NCBI GenBank assembly: GCA_007129695.1
Contig: SKVA01000540.1
Location: 1 to 7,032 of the forward strand
Origin: Spirochaetaceae bacterium
Lineage (GTDB): Bacteria > Spirochaetota > Spirochaetia > DSM-27196 > SLST01
Length of the DNA: 7,032 nucleotides
Direction: 5' to 3'
Shown here: positions 3,981 to 7,032 of the stretch, in pieces
Layout of the letters: every line of letters begins with the position of its first letter
Position numbering within the stretch: the stretch's first letter is position 1
Notes under the pieces: model-generated
Seen by the model: the letters and a program-made list of their open reading frames with translations, nothing else
The model's database searches: none
What the model was told of the DNA's origin: nothing
Position numbers and translations under genes: made by a program

Positions 3981-6940
3981 CGTTGACCGGCGCCGCCGGC
4001 GGCACGTTGTTCGATCTGTCCGGTCTGCGGGTTGAACGCGATTACGACGTTCTTCGCGGGCGCCGACACCTCCAGGGTCCGACCGTGGGTTTCGACGAGC
4101 ACCCCGGGCCAGAGGTTTCCCTTGATCAGAAGCTCCGATTCGTGGTGTTCCTCGAATCGCTCCCGAAGCGTGAAGATGCGCAGGCCGCGCTGCTCGAGCT
4201 GCTTCATCATGTGGAGCTTCTTTGTGTGCAGCGCGTCCAGACCCGCACGACCGCCCGATCGCTCGGCTTCGTGCATGGCCTGATCGATGCGCGCGACCTC
4301 ACGCTTGATCTTCTCCATCTCGCGCTCTTCGCGCTCGATCCTGTCGGCGATCAGGTAATTCTGTCCGAACTCGACCCGTGTTTTCACACCCCGTTCGGAG
4401 CCCAGATCGTGCGTCTCGAGCCCTTCACGCGCGCGGATCCGGCCACCGACGATCCTGCACTTGTCGCCGATCATCCGAACCTTGCCGTTGGTTTTCACGT
4501 CGCAGTGAACGATCGAGTTCTTCGCCTGAACGTTGCCGACAGCAAGGATCGTCGTCTGCTCGGCAAACGTGAGTCCGACAGCACCTTTGGTGCGCAGCAC
4601 CGCCTTGCCGCCGCCCTTCACGCCCTGGTTCACGACGATGTCACCGTCGGCGCTCAGGAGGGCCGCCTCCACTAGCTCTCCGACCTGGATCGATCCGGTC
4701 GCCATCACGTAGAAACCGGTCCGGACCGATCCCTTGACGGTAACGGTTCCCGGGAACCTGATGTTTCCACTGTGCAGGTCGACATCGCCGTCCACCGAGT
4801 AGCCCGCGCGGACCTCGAACCGGCCATCCTGCACCGACAGCTCGCCGTCGATGTCCGCTACCAGCGTTCGGCTACCATCCCTGTTTTCGCGGACGCTCAC
4901 GTTCTTGCCCGCGTCGACCGTGGCTTCGGTCGTTCGCGGCGCTTCGAGGACGGTGCCGCACACGTCGTAGCCGTCTTCTCCGTCACCATCTACGGGACGC
5001 ACCCGCGCGATCTCCGTCCCCGCCCGCACCGTTGTGATCCGGTCCTGGTTCCTGAAATCGGCGGTACCGTCCGATCGGAGCGTTACGTCGGCGCCCGACG
5101 CGAGGTCGATCAACATCTCGGTTTCACCCGACGTGGACGCCGCCGGATAGCGTCCGCGCACGAAGATCAGGTCGCGGATCTGTTCGCCCGCTTCCACGCG
5201 CGCGTACGCCGCGCGCAACAGCTCTTCTTGAACCCCGCTGGTGATCGCGTGCGCCTTGACCGCTTCTTCCACCGACTCCCATCGAAGCCGGTTTCCGGTC
5301 CCTGAGGCCGGCAGCATCGTGATCGACGCGGCCATCCGGCTCTCGTAGAGCCTGACGCTGATCTTCGCGTCAGCGTGCGGCACGACGCGGAGCTGGATCG
5401 TTTCATCCTGCCACGCCTTGTGGAGGAGTCCGCTCAGCGTCGACACGACGACGTTGCCCTTGCGCTCGAGGTTTTCGTGGAGCGCGATGCGCGGCTCCGG
5501 CGCGGGTGACCCTGCGATCGGCTGGCCGTACACGTCGACGCCTGGCTTGCCCAGCACCTCCGGCGCGATCGTGAGAACCCTCTGGTCAAACTCTACCGGG
5601 CCCGTATCCTCGATTGCGTCCGCCGGGAACGACCGTACGCTGGGAAAATCAGCCGGATCGAGCGGCATTACGGCAAGCGACCGGACCAGCTCTGCAGTCC
5701 GCTCGGGAGGATTGAGCCGGACGCTCCACTCGACCGCGCGCTCGGGCGGCGGTTCGGGGGCACGCCCCTCAACCAGCACGCAGTCGACCAGATCGGTGTC
5801 GACGCTCCGCATGAAGCCTGTGATGTCGCTCTTGATCTGGTCGTAGTTGAGACCGACCAACTTGCTCTGCTTGATCGCAGCGCCGAGCGCCTTCAGGTTG
5901 AGCGGTTCGCCGCGTCCGGTTGGCTTGCGCACGCTCAGCGTCGCGCGCAGCTTGTCGTCGGATACCACGACCAGAAACGACGCGTCGCGGCACGCGGTCA
6001 GCGGTTCGCTGGCGAGCGCCGTCCGCGAACCCACGGCGGTCGCGATCATCGTGGCAATCGCCTCATCATCGAGCAAACGGTCGGTCGGAAAGTCGAGCTT
6101 GGTCGCGGCCGTCCGGACCTGCTCCGGTGTCGGTGCCTTCGCGTGCGGATGGCCGGGATCGAAGCTCAGGTAGCAGCTCGCCTTATCGTCGGAGAGCGTG
6201 ACCTCCCAGTCGTGCGTGTCGAACGGCACGATGTCGACCCAGTTTGCGCCAATCCTGACGAACCCGTCGTACCTGGCGAACACTTCGTCGCGGCGGCGAT
6301 CGGTGCCGGGGCCGGCGTAGAACAGTGGGTCGGCGAGCACGCGCGGTGGAAGCAACTCGCCGGTTACCGAGCGGCCCGCCTCTCCCGGGTCGTGCCCTTC
6401 GACGAAGCAGATCTTCTGGCCCTCTGTCGCGTACCCGGTGCGTTCGACGGTCGGGTCGATGTAGACCCGCTCGGCGACCACTCGTTCGTCGGTGACCGTC
6501 ACGGTCTCCTGCCTTTCCGGCATGAACGGCATCTTGGGTTTGCGGGTTACGACCTTTTTTCGCCTGCTCCGCTCGACCCGCTCGACGGTGATCTCGGGTG
6601 GCTTTGCGTCGGCGAGTACGCGGTCGGCCTGATCCTGCAGGTCGGGGGGGATCGCGATCTCCGTCCATCGCGGCTGTTCGGGTTTCGGCTCGGTCGGGCC
6701 CACCCCGTGGGCGATCGCGAACTCACCCGTTGAGCCCTGTTCGACTGCTCGTTCGAATGCACGGCGTACGTCGTCGGGTTTGAACCCCTCGCATATCCCG
6801 CGCGCGCGCATGAGCTCGAGTAGACGGTTGCCGGTGCTCGGCTCGCCGTCACCGGGCTCGAAGCGGGCGGTCGCGCGCAGCCCACCCGGTTCGATCGTTA
6901 TGCCAATCCTGCCTGTAACCTCAGCCGGTTTCCTTGCCAT
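3977..6940 (-). CDS. fapA: FapA/DUF342-family flagellar assembly protein, enlarged multi-repeat form
   Basis: The protein has 987 residues; most FapA proteins are about 450-700. The C-terminal half is diagnostic of DUF342/FapA (PF03961): a Gly-rich right-handed beta-helix (about 712-850) with the GYSVDGDVDLHSGNI entry motif, the IQVGELVEAALLSADGDIVV rungs and a HDLGSE exit, then a charged coiled coil (about 862-935) and a short beta tail (936-975). Before this lie four alpha/beta units resembling the FapA N-terminal domain (about 10-85, 243-320, 320-397, 523-601) and three beta modules (about 172-242, 446-521, 630-712) with the family's G-x-G-x-D-V-x-G pattern. A basic stretch, VERSRRKK, occupies 122-129. 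There is no signal peptide or membrane segment, so it is cytoplasmic. The family is linked to flagellar assembly (Vibrio FapA); its biochemical activity is unsettled. The ATG at 6940 has AGGA 7 nt upstream, overlapping the preceding stop; the 3' end overlaps lgt. The family call is firm, the exact role less so. Confidence 0.92.
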   Translation of the reverse strand: MARKPAEVTGRIGITIEPGGLRATARFEPGDGEPSTGNRLLELMRARGICEGFKPDDVRRAFERAVEQGSTGEFAIAHGVGPTEPKPEQPRWTEIAIPPDLQDQADRVLADAKPPEITVERVERSRRKKVVTRKPKMPFMPERQETVTVTDERVVAERVYIDPTVERTGYATEGQKICFVEGHDPGEAGRSVTGELLPPRVLADPLFYAGPGTDRRRDEVFARYDGFVRIGANWVDIVPFDTHDWEVTLSDDKASCYLSFDPGHPHAKAPTPEQVRTAATKLDFPTDRLLDDEAIATMIATAVGSRTALASEPLTACRDASFLVVVSDDKLRATLSVRKPTGRGEPLNLKALGAAIKQSKLVGLNYDQIKSDITGFMRSVDTDLVDCVLVEGRAPEPPPERAVEWSVRLNPPERTAELVRSLAVMPLDPADFPSVRSFPADAIEDTGPVEFDQRVLTIAPEVLGKPGVDVYGQPIAGSPAPEPRIALHENLERKGNVVVSTLSGLLHKAWQDETIQLRVVPHADAKISVRLYESRMAASITMLPASGTGNRLRWESVEEAVKAHAITSGVQEELLRAAYARVEAGEQIRDLIFVRGRYPAASTSGETEMLIDLASGADVTLRSDGTADFRNQDRITTVRAGTEIARVRPVDGDGEDGYDVCGTVLEAPRTTEATVDAGKNVSVRENRDGSRTLVADIDGELSVQDGRFEVRAGYSVDGDVDLHSGNIRFPGTVTVKGSVRTGFYVMATGSIQVGELVEAALLSADGDIVVNQGVKGGGKAVLRTKGAVGLTFAEQTTILAVGNVQAKNSIVHCDVKTNGKVRMIGDKCRIVGGRIRAREGLETHDLGSERGVKTRVEFGQNYLIADRIEREEREMEKIKREVARIDQAMHEAERSGGRAGLDALHTKKLHMMKQLEQRGLRIFTLRERFEEHHESELLIKGNLWPGVLVETHGRTLEVSAPAKNVVIAFNPQTGQIEQRAAGGAGQR
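3987..3999 (-). promoter_or_regulatory. GC-only hairpin just before the lgt start codon
   Basis: On the minus strand CCGGC-GGC-GCCGG can form a five-pair all-GC stem with a 3-nt loop, ending 6 nt before the lgt ATG. It covers the place where a Shine-Dalgarno would be, and none is present. It lies in the last codons of fapA, so ribosomes translating fapA would melt it. This fits coupled translation at the ATGA overlap. The repetitive Ala/Gly codons of the FapA tail are the simpler source of the symmetry. Confidence 0.35.
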
Positions 6941-6947
6941 CGCGACG

Positions 6948-6951
6948 TCCT
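6948..6951 (-). promoter_or_regulatory. Ribosome-binding site of the FapA-family gene
   Basis: AGGA on the minus strand lies 7 nt upstream of ATG 6940 and overlaps the TAG stop (6952-6950) of the preceding gene. It is a modest site at good spacing, supports the chosen start, and indicates that the two genes are in one operon. Confidence 0.6.
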
Positions 6952-7032
6952 ACGGGGTGAACCCCTGCTGAATCGCCGTCCGTAGCTTGGCCTTCAGCAG
7001 GTTGTTCTCTCGTCGCAGGTGCCCGATCTCTA
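6950..7032 (-). CDS. C-terminal 26 codons of an upstream coiled-coil protein (partial)
   Basis: The minus strand is open from the window edge to TAG at 6952-6950, and the AGGA of the next gene overlaps this stop. The visible tail begins Glu-Ile-Gly-His-Leu, contains RRENNLLKAKL and ends QQGFTP. It has clean heptads: counting the first complete codon (Glu) as 1, a-positions are Ile2, Asn9 and Leu16, and d-positions are Leu5, Leu12 and Ala19. A buried Asn at an a-position is typical of parallel dimeric zippers. The 9-nt gap to the FapA gene implies a shared operon. I do not recognise the protein. In spirochaetes and Firmicutes, small coiled-coil genes often sit among flhF/flhG/sigma28 genes near fapA, which is a plausible setting but not shown here. 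Confidence 0.7.
   Translation of the reverse strand, partial: EIGHLRRENNLLKAKLRTAIQQGFTP

Noticed and set aside
3992..4003. Perfect 12-bp palindrome GCCGCCGGCGGC in the 3' end of fapA as an operator
   Set aside because: It is explained by Ala and Gly codons in the low-complexity FapA tail and has no promoter nearby. Only the adjacent hairpin before lgt is retained, at low confidence.
3983..4675. 230-residue open frame on the plus strand, antisense to fapA
   Set aside because: The opposite strand has a clear FapA beta-helix with family motifs. The antisense product has no recognisable motif, and long antisense frames are expected at this G+C content.
6143..6733. 196-residue open frame on the plus strand, antisense to the fapA 5' part
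   Set aside because: Same reason: it mirrors fapA codons, has no ribosome-binding site I can see, and resembles no family.
1..7032. CRISPR arrays, tRNA or rRNA genes, insertion sequences, phage genes
   Set aside because: No regularly spaced repeats, no RNA gene signatures, no transposase or integrase motifs, and no terminal inverted repeats were seen. Codon and base use look uniform across the window.

Overview
The window is a compact, high-GC bacterial segment (roughly 60-65% G+C by eye) in which nearly every base is coding. The gene content points to a free-living or symbiotic spirochaete (Spirochaetota). It combines a large FapA/DUF342 flagellar-assembly protein with a coiled-coil gene just upstream, a relaxed spirochaete-type lipobox, and the lipoprotein-processing enzymes Lgt and Lnt. 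This assignment is inferred from gene content; no 16S or marker gene is present.

Layout, left to right. Two genes read rightward: the C-terminal two thirds of apolipoprotein N-acyltransferase (lnt, 2-1276, 5' end outside the window), then a 245-residue lipoprotein with two tandem CHB_HEX-like beta domains (1321-2058) and a strong Shine-Dalgarno. The next four genes read leftward, listed in transcription order: the last 26 codons of a coiled-coil protein (7032-6950), a 987-residue FapA-family protein (6940-3977), lgt (3980-2997, sharing ATGA with fapA), and a 292-residue membrane protein with a C-terminal OmpA-like domain (2928-2050). The two groups converge and overlap by 9 bp at 2050-2058. 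No intergenic stretch exceeds 70 bp. I see no tRNA, rRNA, CRISPR or insertion sequence.

How the genes relate. Lgt (first step: diacylglyceryl transfer to the lipobox Cys) and Lnt (last step: N-acylation of that Cys) face each other across about 1.7 kb, with a likely substrate lipoprotein directly behind lnt. LspA, the middle step, is not here. On the other strand lgt is tied to a flagellar-type operon by a stop/start overlap. The convergent point pairs an envelope lipoprotein with an OmpA-like envelope protein, so the whole window is cell-envelope and flagellum biogenesis.

Most worth a second look: (1) the OmpA-like protein, whose cytoplasmic N-terminal region resembles a free-standing Hsp70 substrate-binding beta domain and whose OmpA domain lacks the usual diaminopimelate-contacting Asp; (2) the FapA protein, which appears built from four copies of the N-terminal alpha/beta repeat and three beta modules before the beta-helix; (3) a -10 box placed so that the OmpA-like gene would have a leaderless GTG start; and (4) a long Pro/Ala tail on Lnt ending in a basic octapeptide that recurs in FapA. 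These are sequence-reading inferences and none has been tested by search.
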